Shown one piece after another: positions 8,863-15,516 of a DNA stretch of 64,000 bases. How positions within the stretch are numbered: the stretch's first letter is position 1; every line of letters starts with the position of its first letter. This DNA comes from Rhodoferax antarcticus ANT.BR. Its GTDB lineage: Bacteria > Pseudomonadota > Gammaproteobacteria > Burkholderiales > Burkholderiaceae_C. The position numbers and the translations under genes are program-made. Below the pieces are notes generated by a model. The model did not search any database and was not told where the DNA came from. It worked only from the letters and a program-made list of their open reading frames with translations. The stretch covers positions 993,496 to 1,057,495 of the forward strand of contig NZ_MSYM01000013.1 of assembly GCF_001938565.1 (NCBI RefSeq), in the 5' to 3' direction.

Positions 8863-9153
8863 ATGGCGATGAGTAATGCACAGCGACAAGCGGCCTATCG
8901 GGCGCGCCATCTCAAAAGCGCGGATGTGTTGGATCTGCGTCTGAACCTGATGATTGATCTGCATGCCAAATGTGCCTTGGAACGTTTGGCGCTTTGTTAC
9001 GGTGTAACGCAGCGCGCGCTGCTGCAGAGCTTGCTGATACAGGCCCAACGCGCGGTGATTCAACGCCTTGATGCCATGTCTGAGTTGCCCAATGCGGTCA
9101 ACCAGTACTACGACAAGTGCCTGCCCATCGTGTTGGACAACGTTACTGCGTAA
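8863..9153 (+). CDS. IS passenger gene: small putative DNA-binding protein
   Basis: 96 residues from ATG 8863 (GGAG 7 bases upstream; a second ATG at 8869). I do not recognise a named family with certainty. The N-terminus MAMSNAQRQAAYRARHLK is basic; residues about 26-65 (LRLNLMIDLHAKCALERLAL, GVTQRALLQSLL) resemble a ribbon-helix-helix or plasmid copy-control RepB-like fold. IS21 elements normally carry only istA and istB, so this is an added gene. Three GTTAC-N3-GTAAC palindromes lie before, inside and at the end of it, suggesting an autoregulated repressor. Function is inference. Confidence 0.6.
   Translation: MAMSNAQRQAAYRARHLKSADVLDLRLNLMIDLHAKCALERLALCYGVTQRALLQSLLIQAQRAVIQRLDAMSELPNAVNQYYDKCLPIVLDNVTA
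8996..9008. promoter_or_regulatory. Operator-like palindrome GTTAC-N3-GTAAC, copy 2
   Basis: GTTACGGTGTAAC lies within the passenger gene, coding part of LCYGVTQR. The arms are identical to copies 1 and 3; only the three central bases differ. Confidence 0.45.
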
Positions 9154-9154
9154 C
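9142..9154. promoter_or_regulatory. Operator-like palindrome GTTAC-N3-GTAAC, copy 3
   Basis: GTTACTGCGTAAC spans the stop codon of the passenger gene. Flanking bases extend the palindrome to ACGTTACTGCGTAACGT (9140-9156). Confidence 0.45.
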
Positions 9155-9517
9155 GTCATTCATACCGGGTGCAGCAGCGCCGCGCCCGTTCTGCTTGATG
9201 GATAAGTGGGGGGTCGACGTGGAGATGTGGACAAGCTTGCAAAACGCCCAGCTTGCCCACATCCCCACCTCTCCCACCCCACTTACCCACAAGGGTTGCG
9301 CCTTCGGCCTGACGCGCTTGCGCTTGCCAAACAGCCGTTTGAAAAGAAGTCAAAAACTCCCAAGACCAAGCCAGCAAACCGGGGACAGACACCCCAAACT
9401 GCAAAAATCTACAATTCCCGCTGCACTGTGATTTGCTGGCATCAACCATCGGTCACGCTCGACCGGAATGACCGGTCACGATGCCGGAATCATCGGTCAC
9501 GATCACCGGAATACGCA
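9154..9517. other. Non-coding right arm of the IS with a long hairpin
   Basis: No credible gene. Bases 9200-9211 (GGATAAGTGGGG) pair with 9277-9288 (11 of 12), and 9219-9238 (GTGGAGATGTGGACAAGCTT) pair with 9249-9268 (17 of 20), giving an interrupted hairpin almost 90 bases long. The three right-end subrepeats with GGTCACG..CCGGAAT follow at about 9450-9513. Short open frames on both strands have no recognisable protein signal and overlap the hairpin. Confidence 0.6.
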
Positions 9518-9685
9518 ATCGGCGGCATTGACTTGCATAACGCAGCAGATGTGCTGGATGCTGGCGCCCACGGCCTGGCGGTGGTGAGTGCTCTTTGTTC
9601 GGCGGATGACCCGCGTGCTGCGGCGCAGTCTTTTCGAGCGCTTTTCGCGCAGCCCTTGCCAAGCGATGGCTGCGGTTGCTTGTAG
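9518..9685 (+). pseudogene. thiE: Thiamin-phosphate synthase, 3' part
   Basis: Begins with the second ATCGG target copy and reads GGIDLHNAADVLDAGAHGLA, VVSALCSADDPRAAAQSF and FRALFAQPLPSDGCGCL, ending at TAG 9683-9685. This is the phosphate-binding IGGI..N and VVSAI end of ThiE. It lacks its own start and is separated from the 5' part by the 3.4-kb element. Confidence 0.9.
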
Positions 9686-9740
9686 GCCTTGGACTAGAAA
9701 TCAGGCCATTGCTGCCACCATCAGACCAGACTCCGGTCTC

Positions 9741-9800
9741 TTATTTTTTATATCTTTTAGCCCTCTAGCCCTTACAGAATAAGCGCTGACTACTATGATT
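9741..9800 (+). repeat. Dispersed repeat copy at the thiD start
   Basis: CCCTCTAGCCCTTACAGAATAAGCGCTGACTACTATGATT fits the dispersed repeat core (CTCTAGCCCTTAT..ATAAGCGCT..ATAGCTAT). The thiD ATG at 9795 lies inside the repeat's right flank, so the repeat forms the thiD leader and possibly its first codons. No good Shine-Dalgarno is visible. Confidence 0.75.
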
Positions 9801-10643
9801 ATTGAACTCACTCACCAATACCCTTGCGTCTTGAGTATTGCCGGCTCCGACAGCGGTGGCGGTGCCGGCATTCAGGCTGACCTGAAAACCTTTGCCGCGC
9901 TGGGCTGTTTTGGCATGACCGCCATGACCGCCATTACTGCGCAAAACACCTGCGGCGTGCGCGCCATCCACGGCGTGCCGCCCGAGATGCTGCGCGACCA
10001 GATTGACGCGGTGGTCGACGACATTGGCGTCGACGCGGTCAAGATCGGCATGTTGCACTCTCCTAAGATTGTGCGAACGGTGGCGCAGGCGGTGGCACGG
10101 CACGCCTTGCCGCATGTGGTGTTTGACCCGGTGATGGTGGCCACCAGCGGCGCCAAACTGATCACCGACGAGGCGATTGGCGTGCTGGTGGCCGAATTGT
10201 TTCCACGTGCGGCCGTCATTACCCCCAATCTGGACGAAGCTGGGCTGCTGGTTGGTCAGCCTTTGCACACGCTGCAAGACATGCACCAAGCCGCGCAAAC
10301 GCTGCTGGGCATGGGCGCACGCGCGGTGCTGGTCAAAGGCGGCCATTTGCCGGGCAATGAGGTGGTGGACTTGCTGCTGGCAACCGACGCCGAGCCCCTG
10401 TGGATGCAAGCCCCGCGCATCCACAGCTTCAACACCCACGGCACCGGTTGCACCTTGTCAAGTGCCATTGCCGCGCACCTGGCGCTGGGGCTGACGCTGG
10501 CCGAGGCGGTACAGCAGGCGCGCTCTTTTGTGCGATCAGCCTTGCTGGCCGGGGCATCCGTGAAAACCGGGCAGGGGAGTGGGCCGTTGAATCACGGGTT
10601 TGCGCCGGTGGTGATGCGGGTTAAGCCGTTTTCAGCACACTGA
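9795..10643 (+). CDS. thiD: Hydroxymethylpyrimidine / HMP-phosphate kinase
   Basis: 282 residues, complete. Ribokinase-fold ThiD motifs: VLSIAGSDSGGGAGIQADLKTF, FDPVMVATSGAKL, ITPNLDEAGLL, VLVKGGHLPG and the catalytic NTHGTGCTLSSAIAAHL. It phosphorylates HMP to HMP-P and HMP-PP, the pyrimidine substrate of ThiE. It is the third gene of the thi cluster, but the IS now separates it from the riboswitch promoter. Transcription may depend on readthrough or a promoter in the IS right end or repeat (inference). Confidence 0.95.
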   Translation: MIIELTHQYPCVLSIAGSDSGGGAGIQADLKTFAALGCFGMTAMTAITAQNTCGVRAIHGVPPEMLRDQIDAVVDDIGVDAVKIGMLHSPKIVRTVAQAVARHALPHVVFDPVMVATSGAKLITDEAIGVLVAELFPRAAVITPNLDEAGLLVGQPLHTLQDMHQAAQTLLGMGARAVLVKGGHLPGNEVVDLLLATDAEPLWMQAPRIHSFNTHGTGCTLSSAIAAHLALGLTLAEAVQQARSFVRSALLAGASVKTGQGSGPLNHGFAPVVMRVKPFSAH

Positions 10644-10701
10644 CCTTTGAATTGTCAATGTATCAACATATTTACAAAATCTAGTTGTGCGAGGCATTGA
10701 C

Positions 10702-10839
10702 ATGACCATCACAACCGTTTCAAGCCGAGGGTTCAACCGATCCGCCAGCGGAGCAAAGCGGGCCGCAAACAAGGGGCCGGTGTTTATCACAGATAGGGGC
10801 AAGCCAGCCCATGTTTTGATGAGCATGGCTCTTGCCTGA
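10702..10839 (+). pseudogene. Truncated Phd/YefM-type antitoxin remnant
   Basis: ATG 10702 opens 45 residues, MTITTVSSRGFNRSASGAKR followed by PVFITDRGKPAHVLMSMALA, then TGA at 10837. The order (Ser-Arg-X-Phe-Asn, Ala-Lys-X-Ala, Gly-Pro-Val-Phe-Ile-Thr-Asp-Arg-Gly-Lys-Pro-Ala-His-Val-Leu) is the N-terminal DNA-binding half of Phd/YefM antitoxins, normally about 75-90 residues with a toxin-binding tail. No toxin gene follows; the sequence runs directly into a META-domain remnant. Confidence 0.7.
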
Positions 10840-10841
10840 CC

Positions 10842-11081
10842 TTGCAAGACCTTGCCGCAAGCGCCACCTGCAACCGCATTCTTGGAAGCTACCAGTCGGA
10901 TGGCAAGCGCCTGACCATTGCGCCTGCTGGAACGACGATGATGGCCTGCCCCGAAGCGCTGATGAATCAGGAGCGCAAACTGCTTGATCTGTTGCCCACA
11001 GTCAAAAGCTACCGTATCGACGAGACCGGTGCGCTTGTTCTGACGACAGCCAATAAGACGACGATCAAGGCCCGACGCTAA
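10842..11081 (+). pseudogene. META/HslJ-domain C-terminal remnant
   Basis: The frame ending at TAA 11079-11081 reads LAASATCNRILGSY, KRLTIAPAGTTMMACPEALM and RKLLDLLPTVKSYRIDETGA. The CN..GSY and TMMACP..LM..E pattern is that of META (DUF306) domains of HslJ-like envelope or heat-stress proteins. The N-terminal half, signal peptide and a credible start are missing; only a TTG at 10842 is available, three bases after the antitoxin stop. A deletion seems to have fused two unrelated genes. Confidence 0.65.
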
Positions 11082-11173
11082 ATACACTCGCACGCGTTGT
11101 GTAGCTGATCGCCGCCGCGCCCCCGCGGGGGGCTGTTTCAACGCCGATACCGGGGCATTTTGGAGACACCGCT

Positions 11174-12544
11174 ATTCACATTCTCTACATAGGGTTGTGC
11201 GCTCTGCTGTTGGCTGGCTGCGCGTTGCCGGCGATGCCAGACCGCGCTGTGTCCCACGCTTTGGAGCCTGCGCAAGCCGCGCAAACCTCTCTGGGCCAGT
11301 CCGCTGCGCCGCAGTTGCTGCTGCACCCCGGCCAAAGCGGCATTCATCCGCTGTCAGATCCGCTAGCAGCCTTTGCCGCGCGCATGCTGCTGGCGCACAC
11401 CGCTGGGCGCAGCCTAGACGTGCAGTACTACATCTGGCGCGGTGACCAGAGCGGCACGCTCCTGCTGCAAGCGTTGGTGGGTGCTGCCGACCGGGGCGTG
11501 CGCGTGCGTCTGTTGCTGGACGTCGGCGGCACATCGGGGCTGGATGGCATGCTGGCGGCGCTTGCGCTGCACCCGCAGATTGAAGTGCGGCTGTTTAATC
11601 CCTTCGTGGTGCGCAAGCCCAAGCCGCTGGGTTATCTGACGGACTTTGGCCGCGCCAACCGGCGCATGCACAACAAGTCATTCACCGCAGACAACCAAGC
11701 GACGATTGTGGGTGGACGCAATGTGGGCGACGAGTATTTTGGCGCCACCGATGGCGTGCTGTTCAGCGATCTGGACGTATTGGTTGTGGGCGCTGTCGTG
11801 CCCGAGGTGTCGCATAACTTTGACCGTCACTGGGCTAGTGCGTCGGCGTACCCGGCGCAGGTCATCGTGTCCGCCGTGGGGCCGGCCGAGCTGCAAGCGC
11901 TAGGCACTGAGGCCACGCGTGTTGAGGCGTCCGATGCAACCCAGGCCTACATGCAGGCCGTGCGCGACACGCCTTTTATCCAGCATTTGCTGGAACAGAA
12001 ACTGAACATGGAATGGTCGCGCACCACGCTGGTCAGCGACGACCCGCTGAAAGGCCTGGGCCAGGCCAAGCGCGCCGGGCTGCTGGTGCACGCGGGTTAC
12101 GCAAAGCACCGCAAGGCAATGCTGCAACACGGCGCGGAGTTACACGAAATGCAGCGCCTGGCGCCACCCAGCAGGCACGCACGGCTGAATCCGCTGGGCA
12201 GTTCAGGCTCCAGCCTGCACGCCAAAACCTTTGCCGCCGACGGTACGCATGCTTTTGTCGGTTCGTTCAATTTCGACCCGCGCTCGGCGCTGCTCACTAC
12301 CGAGCTCGGTGTGGTTATCGACAACCCGCGGCTGGCGCGGCAGATTGAGCAGGCTTTTGAGACGCAGATTCCGGGCCAGTCGTGCCGCGTTCAACTGTCG
12401 GAAAGCGGCGAGCTGGAGTGGCAGTCGGGCCAAGATGGCACCGAAACGCCGCCCACCATCTACTCGGTCGAGCCGGGCAGTAGCTGGCTGAGCCGCTGGG
12501 GCATGCGTGTGCTGGCGCTGCTAACCATCGATCGGTTGCTGTAA
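11174..12544 (+). CDS. Phospholipase D / cardiolipin synthase-like lipoprotein with internal deletion
   Basis: The first standard start is TTG 11195 (449 residues). A better placed site is ATT 11174, eight bases after GGAG, which gives a longer signal before the lipobox LLLAGC. Two HKD motifs are present: MHNKSFTADNQATIVGGRN and LHAKTFAADGTHAFVGSFNFD. The protein resembles ClsC/YmdC-type phosphatidyltransferases acting on membrane phospholipids. Near 12085-12090 it jumps from SDDPLKGLGQAKRAGLL to VHAGYAKHRK; family members have about 60-70 residues there, including a SPYFVP-like strand. Function may be lost. The 3' end overlaps the convergent kinase gene by 24 bp. Confidence 0.8.
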   Translation: MHILYIGLCALLLAGCALPAMPDRAVSHALEPAQAAQTSLGQSAAPQLLLHPGQSGIHPLSDPLAAFAARMLLAHTAGRSLDVQYYIWRGDQSGTLLLQALVGAADRGVRVRLLLDVGGTSGLDGMLAALALHPQIEVRLFNPFVVRKPKPLGYLTDFGRANRRMHNKSFTADNQATIVGGRNVGDEYFGATDGVLFSDLDVLVVGAVVPEVSHNFDRHWASASAYPAQVIVSAVGPAELQALGTEATRVEASDATQAYMQAVRDTPFIQHLLEQKLNMEWSRTTLVSDDPLKGLGQAKRAGLLVHAGYAKHRKAMLQHGAELHEMQRLAPPSRHARLNPLGSSGSSLHAKTFAADGTHAFVGSFNFDPRSALLTTELGVVIDNPRLARQIEQAFETQIPGQSCRVQLSESGELEWQSGQDGTETPPTIYSVEPGSSWLSRWGMRVLALLTIDRLL

Positions 12545-13924
12545 GGCCACGCCTTCAGGCAACCCACCAGGGGCCCGCTGCAGCGCAATGTTGGCGCATA
12601 AGCCGCCACCGCTGGCGATGCTTAGGTCAAAGCTGCCGCCCATGCGCAAGATGATCTGCTCCACAATCGTCAGCCCGAGACCGGTGCTGTTGGCCGCCGT
12701 GCGCGCTGACTCGCCGCGAAAAAAGGGCGCGGTGAGCTGCTTGAGCTGGTCGGCAGGCACGCCGACACCATGGTCGCGCAGACGCAGCAGCACTTTGTTG
12801 GTAGACGCGCGGGCCGAAATATCCACGCGGGTTACCTCCACCCCGTCTGACTTGCCATAGCGCGCCGCGTTCTCCAGCAGGTTGTCCAATGCCCGTTGCA
12901 ACTCTACCGGGTCGGCCAGCACCATCAGTCGGTCTTGCAGCGCCACCTTAAAGACAAGGTCAGGTCGCTTGCGCAGCGGCTCCAGGCAGGCTTCGACCAT
13001 GTCATTGAGTGACACCGGGTAAAGCCGCACGTCGCCCGGGCGCGCGTAGTCGAGAAATTTGCCAATGATGGCATCGAGTTGGGCGATATCGCCAGCCATC
13101 GCGTCGCGTGCCTGAGGGTCGGGCACGCTCATCTCTGTTTCCAGGCGCAGCCGGGCCAGCGGCGTGCGCAGGTCATGCGAGATACCGGCGAGCATCACCA
13201 TGCGGTCCTGCTCGATCTGCGCCAGTTTGCGCGTCATGCGGTTGAAACCAAAGTTGACCGCCCGGATCTCTTGCGTGGCTACCGTTTCATCGAGTGCTGT
13301 GGCCTGAAAGTCGCCCTCATGTACCCGGCTGGCAGCCCTCGACAGGTCTTTCAGCGGGCGGTTGATCAGGCGGGCAATACCGGCTGCACCGGCCAGCGAC
13401 AGGGCTACCGCGGTGAGCAGCCAGATGGTCCAAATTCTGCCGCTGGGCTGCTCAAAACGGTTGCGGTCGGTTTGCAGCCAATACTGGTCCCTGTCGATGG
13501 AAAAACCGATCCATAGGCCAGGCTGTTGATTGACGCTGTCGGCCACTACCGTATCAAGCCCTAGCCGTGACTGCAGTTGCCCAACCATGCGGCTGTTCAG
13601 GGTGCTTTTGGCCAGCGGTTCAAACACGTCCTTGGGCTCGCGCGGGCGAATGATCAGTTGCTCCTGGTCTTTCATGGTTTTGAAGAGTGACACGCGGGCA
13701 ATGGCGTCTGCGTGCATCACCGCCGCTCGGCTCAGATTCACCACCGAGGCGATCTGGTTGGCCGTCTGAACCGTGCGCGGCTCCAGCTCCATCTCCTGCA
13801 GGGTTTGCGTCCAGGCGATGGCGCTGCCCACCAGCAGCAAACCGAGCAGGAAAAAAGTGCGCCAAAACAGGCTGATGCCAAGCTTGGCTTTGGGCTGCCC
13901 GCTGTCATCCAGCGGTGCAGGCAT
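12521..13924 (-). CDS. EnvZ-like sensor histidine kinase
   Basis: 467 residues from ATG 13924. Two membrane segments (about residues 19-38 and 164-186) enclose a periplasmic domain; a HAMP linker follows, then HisKA with His250 in AGISHDLRTPLARLRLE, the N-box DNLLENAARYG and G-boxes DHGVGVP and GLGLTIVEQI. The short order and ISHDLRTPL box are EnvZ-like, suggesting osmotic or envelope sensing, though the ligand is unknown. It starts seven bases after its response regulator. Its 3' end overlaps the phospholipase gene by 24 bp. Confidence 0.9.
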   Translation of the reverse strand: MPAPLDDSGQPKAKLGISLFWRTFFLLGLLLVGSAIAWTQTLQEMELEPRTVQTANQIASVVNLSRAAVMHADAIARVSLFKTMKDQEQLIIRPREPKDVFEPLAKSTLNSRMVGQLQSRLGLDTVVADSVNQQPGLWIGFSIDRDQYWLQTDRNRFEQPSGRIWTIWLLTAVALSLAGAAGIARLINRPLKDLSRAASRVHEGDFQATALDETVATQEIRAVNFGFNRMTRKLAQIEQDRMVMLAGISHDLRTPLARLRLETEMSVPDPQARDAMAGDIAQLDAIIGKFLDYARPGDVRLYPVSLNDMVEACLEPLRKRPDLVFKVALQDRLMVLADPVELQRALDNLLENAARYGKSDGVEVTRVDISARASTNKVLLRLRDHGVGVPADQLKQLTAPFFRGESARTAANSTGLGLTIVEQIILRMGGSFDLSIASGGGLCANIALQRAPGGLPEGVALQQPIDG

Positions 13925-13931
13925 GGTCAGG

Positions 13932-14660
13932 TCACTCACTGTCGTCAGGAATGAACACGTAACCCACACCCCAGACGGTCTGGATGTAACGCGGCGCCAC
14001 AGCATCTTGCTCGACGAGCTTGCGCAGGCGTGACACCTGCACGTCCAGGCTGCGGTCAAAAGGCTCAAAGTCACGCCCACGGGCGAGCTGGGCCAGTTTC
14101 TCGCGTGACAGCGGCTGACGAGGGTGGCGCACCAAGGCCTTGAGCATGGCAAATTCGCCGGTCGTCAAGGCCAGTTCCTCGTCGTTTTTGTGCAAAGTGC
14201 GTGCACCCATGTCAAAGCAGAAGGGGCCGAACTTGACCACCGCTTTGTCCGCCGAGGGCGAGCCCGGCACCTCGGCCGGTGGGCGCCTGCGCAACACCGC
14301 GTGGATACGTGCCAGCAGCTCGCGTGGGTTGAAGGGCTTGCCAAGGTAGTCATCAGCGCCCACCTCCAGCCCGACGATGCGGTCAATGTCCTCGCCCTTG
14401 GCGGTCAGCATGATGATCGGCGTGCGGTCATTGGCACCGCGCAGGCGCCGGCACACCGACAGGCCATCTTCGCCGGGCATCATCAGGTCTAGCACGATCA
14501 AGTCAACCGGCTCGCGCCCCAGCACGCGGGTTAGGGCGCGGCCGTCTTCGGCCAGCAGCACCTCAAAGCCCTCCTGCGTGAGGTAGCGGCGCAGCAAGTC
14601 GCGAATGCGCGCGTCGTCATCTACCACCAGAATTTTGTCAACACGGGAAATTGCGGCCAT
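13932..14660 (-). CDS. ompR: OmpR-family response regulator
   Basis: 242 residues from ATG 14660 (MAAISRVDK), preceded by GGAG; a GTG/ATG extension to 14675 is possible. The receiver domain has the acidic pocket VVDDD and Asp58 in VLDLMMPGEDG, then TAKGE and the conserved Lys in LGKPFNPREL. A winged-helix domain ends in RSLDVQVSRLRKLVEQD and YIQTVWGVGYVF. It is the partner of the downstream EnvZ-like kinase. An inverted repeat at 14674-14685/14745-14756 lies in its promoter region and may be its own binding site. Confidence 0.92.
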   Translation of the reverse strand: MAAISRVDKILVVDDDARIRDLLRRYLTQEGFEVLLAEDGRALTRVLGREPVDLIVLDLMMPGEDGLSVCRRLRGANDRTPIIMLTAKGEDIDRIVGLEVGADDYLGKPFNPRELLARIHAVLRRRPPAEVPGSPSADKAVVKFGPFCFDMGARTLHKNDEELALTTGEFAMLKALVRHPRQPLSREKLAQLARGRDFEPFDRSLDVQVSRLRKLVEQDAVAPRYIQTVWGVGYVFIPDDSE

Positions 14661-14673
14661 ACTACGCTCCACC

Positions 14674-14756
14674 AAATTTGTAACAAGCGCGATTGTTGCG
14701 CGTAGTCGCCGCTATCTTCCGGTTTTGGCCAATGCTTCACACGCTGTTACAAATTT
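14674..14756. promoter_or_regulatory. Perfect 12-bp inverted repeat between ompR and the SIMPL gene
   Basis: AAATTTGTAACA (14674-14685) and TGTTACAAATTT (14745-14756) are exact reverse complements 59 bases apart, in the 109-bp divergent promoter region. TGTAACA/TGTTACA halves resemble sites of OmpR-type regulators, so autoregulation and co-control of the SIMPL-HDOD unit is a testable inference. Confidence 0.5.
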
Positions 14757-14769
14757 TGCAGGTGACAAG

Positions 14770-15516
14770 ATGTCGTTGTGTCAGCAGATTTATGGATTAG
14801 TCATTTTGAAAAACATACAAAAAGTTATAGCGTACATCGCTTTCTCAGCTTGGGCTGGAGCCGGTTTTGCTCAGACAAACCTGCAGCCCTTGCCCGCCCA
14901 GCGGGTGAACCTGTCGGCGCAGTCCAGCGTGCAGGTGGCAGAAGACCTGCTGACCCTGTCGCTCAGCACCACCCGTGAGGGAACGGACGCCCAAGTGGTT
15001 CAAAACCAGCTCAAAACCGCGCTGGATGCCGCCTTGGTATTGGCTAAGAAAGACGCCCAGGCGCTGCTCATGGAGGTGCGTACCGGGCGCTTCGGCCTGT
15101 CGCCGCGCTATAGCCGTGACGGCAAGATTACCGGTTGGCAAGGCACAGCTGAGCTGGTGCTGCAAGGCCAAGACGTCGCGCGTATCAGCGCGACGGCTGG
15201 CAAGCTCACCACGCTGAGCGTTGCCAGCGCCAGTTTTGGCCTGACCCCGGCACAGCGTCAGGCGGCGCAGGCACAAGCGCAAAACCAGGCAATAGCGCTG
15301 TTTCGCCAGCGCGCTACCGACATCGCCAAAGCCTTTGACTTCGGCGCCTACACCTTGGGTGAGGTCAGCGTGAATTTTGACGAAGGCGGGCCGCCCAACT
15401 ACCGTGCGTCGATGATGGCGGTGCGCGCCGAGGCCGCTGAAACTGCGCCCGTGCCCGTGGAAGCGGGTCTGGCGTTGGTGTCGGTCTCCGTGTCAGGCTC
15501 GGTGCAGTTGAAATGA
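14770..15516 (+). CDS. Secreted SIMPL-domain (DUF541) protein
   Basis: 248 residues from ATG 14770; a TTG at 14806 gives a more typical signal peptide (Met-Lys-Asn-Ile start, hydrophobic AYIAFSAWAGAGFA, cleavage before QTNLQP). The mature part matches SIMPL/DUF541: LSAQSSVQVAEDLLTLSLST, alternating strands, FGLTPAQRQAAQAQA and RATDIAKAFDFGAYTLGEVSV. It is periplasmic or outer-membrane associated; the molecular role of the family is poorly defined (stress and kinase signalling links are known). It overlaps the next gene by 4 bp (ATGA at 15513). Confidence 0.85.
   Translation: MSLCQQIYGLVILKNIQKVIAYIAFSAWAGAGFAQTNLQPLPAQRVNLSAQSSVQVAEDLLTLSLSTTREGTDAQVVQNQLKTALDAALVLAKKDAQALLMEVRTGRFGLSPRYSRDGKITGWQGTAELVLQGQDVARISATAGKLTTLSVASASFGLTPAQRQAAQAQAQNQAIALFRQRATDIAKAFDFGAYTLGEVSVNFDEGGPPNYRASMMAVRAEAAETAPVPVEAGLALVSVSVSGSVQLK

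Larger units (their letters stand above)
6079..9517 (+). mobile_element. IS21-family insertion sequence with passenger gene (3,439 bp)
   Basis: The ends are TGGGTATTCCGGT at 6079 and, on the other strand, TGCGTATTCCGGT ending at 9517, giving the TG..CA termini of IS21 elements. The element is flanked by direct ATCGG copies at 6074-6078 and 9518-9522, a 5-bp target duplication inside thiE. The left end has five ATTCCGG..CGTGACCG-type subrepeats (about 6084-6215) and the right end three (about 9450-9513), the multiple transposase sites typical of the family. istA and istB overlap by 4 bp. The element is about 0.7-1 kb longer than a typical IS21 because of the 8.8-9.5 kb module. Confidence 0.96.

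Noticed and set aside
9117-9449. Open frames on both strands in the IS right arm.
   Set aside because: They run through the long hairpin and terminal subrepeats, overlap each other on opposite strands and have no recognisable protein features.
6068-9530. Apparent mismatch between the thiE halves (GCC-ATC-GGT-GGG left, GCA-ATC-GGC-GGC right), as if two alleles had recombined.
   Set aside because: Placing the IS ends at the TG/CA termini makes the shared ATCGG an exact 5-bp target duplication; the differing bases belong to the IS ends.
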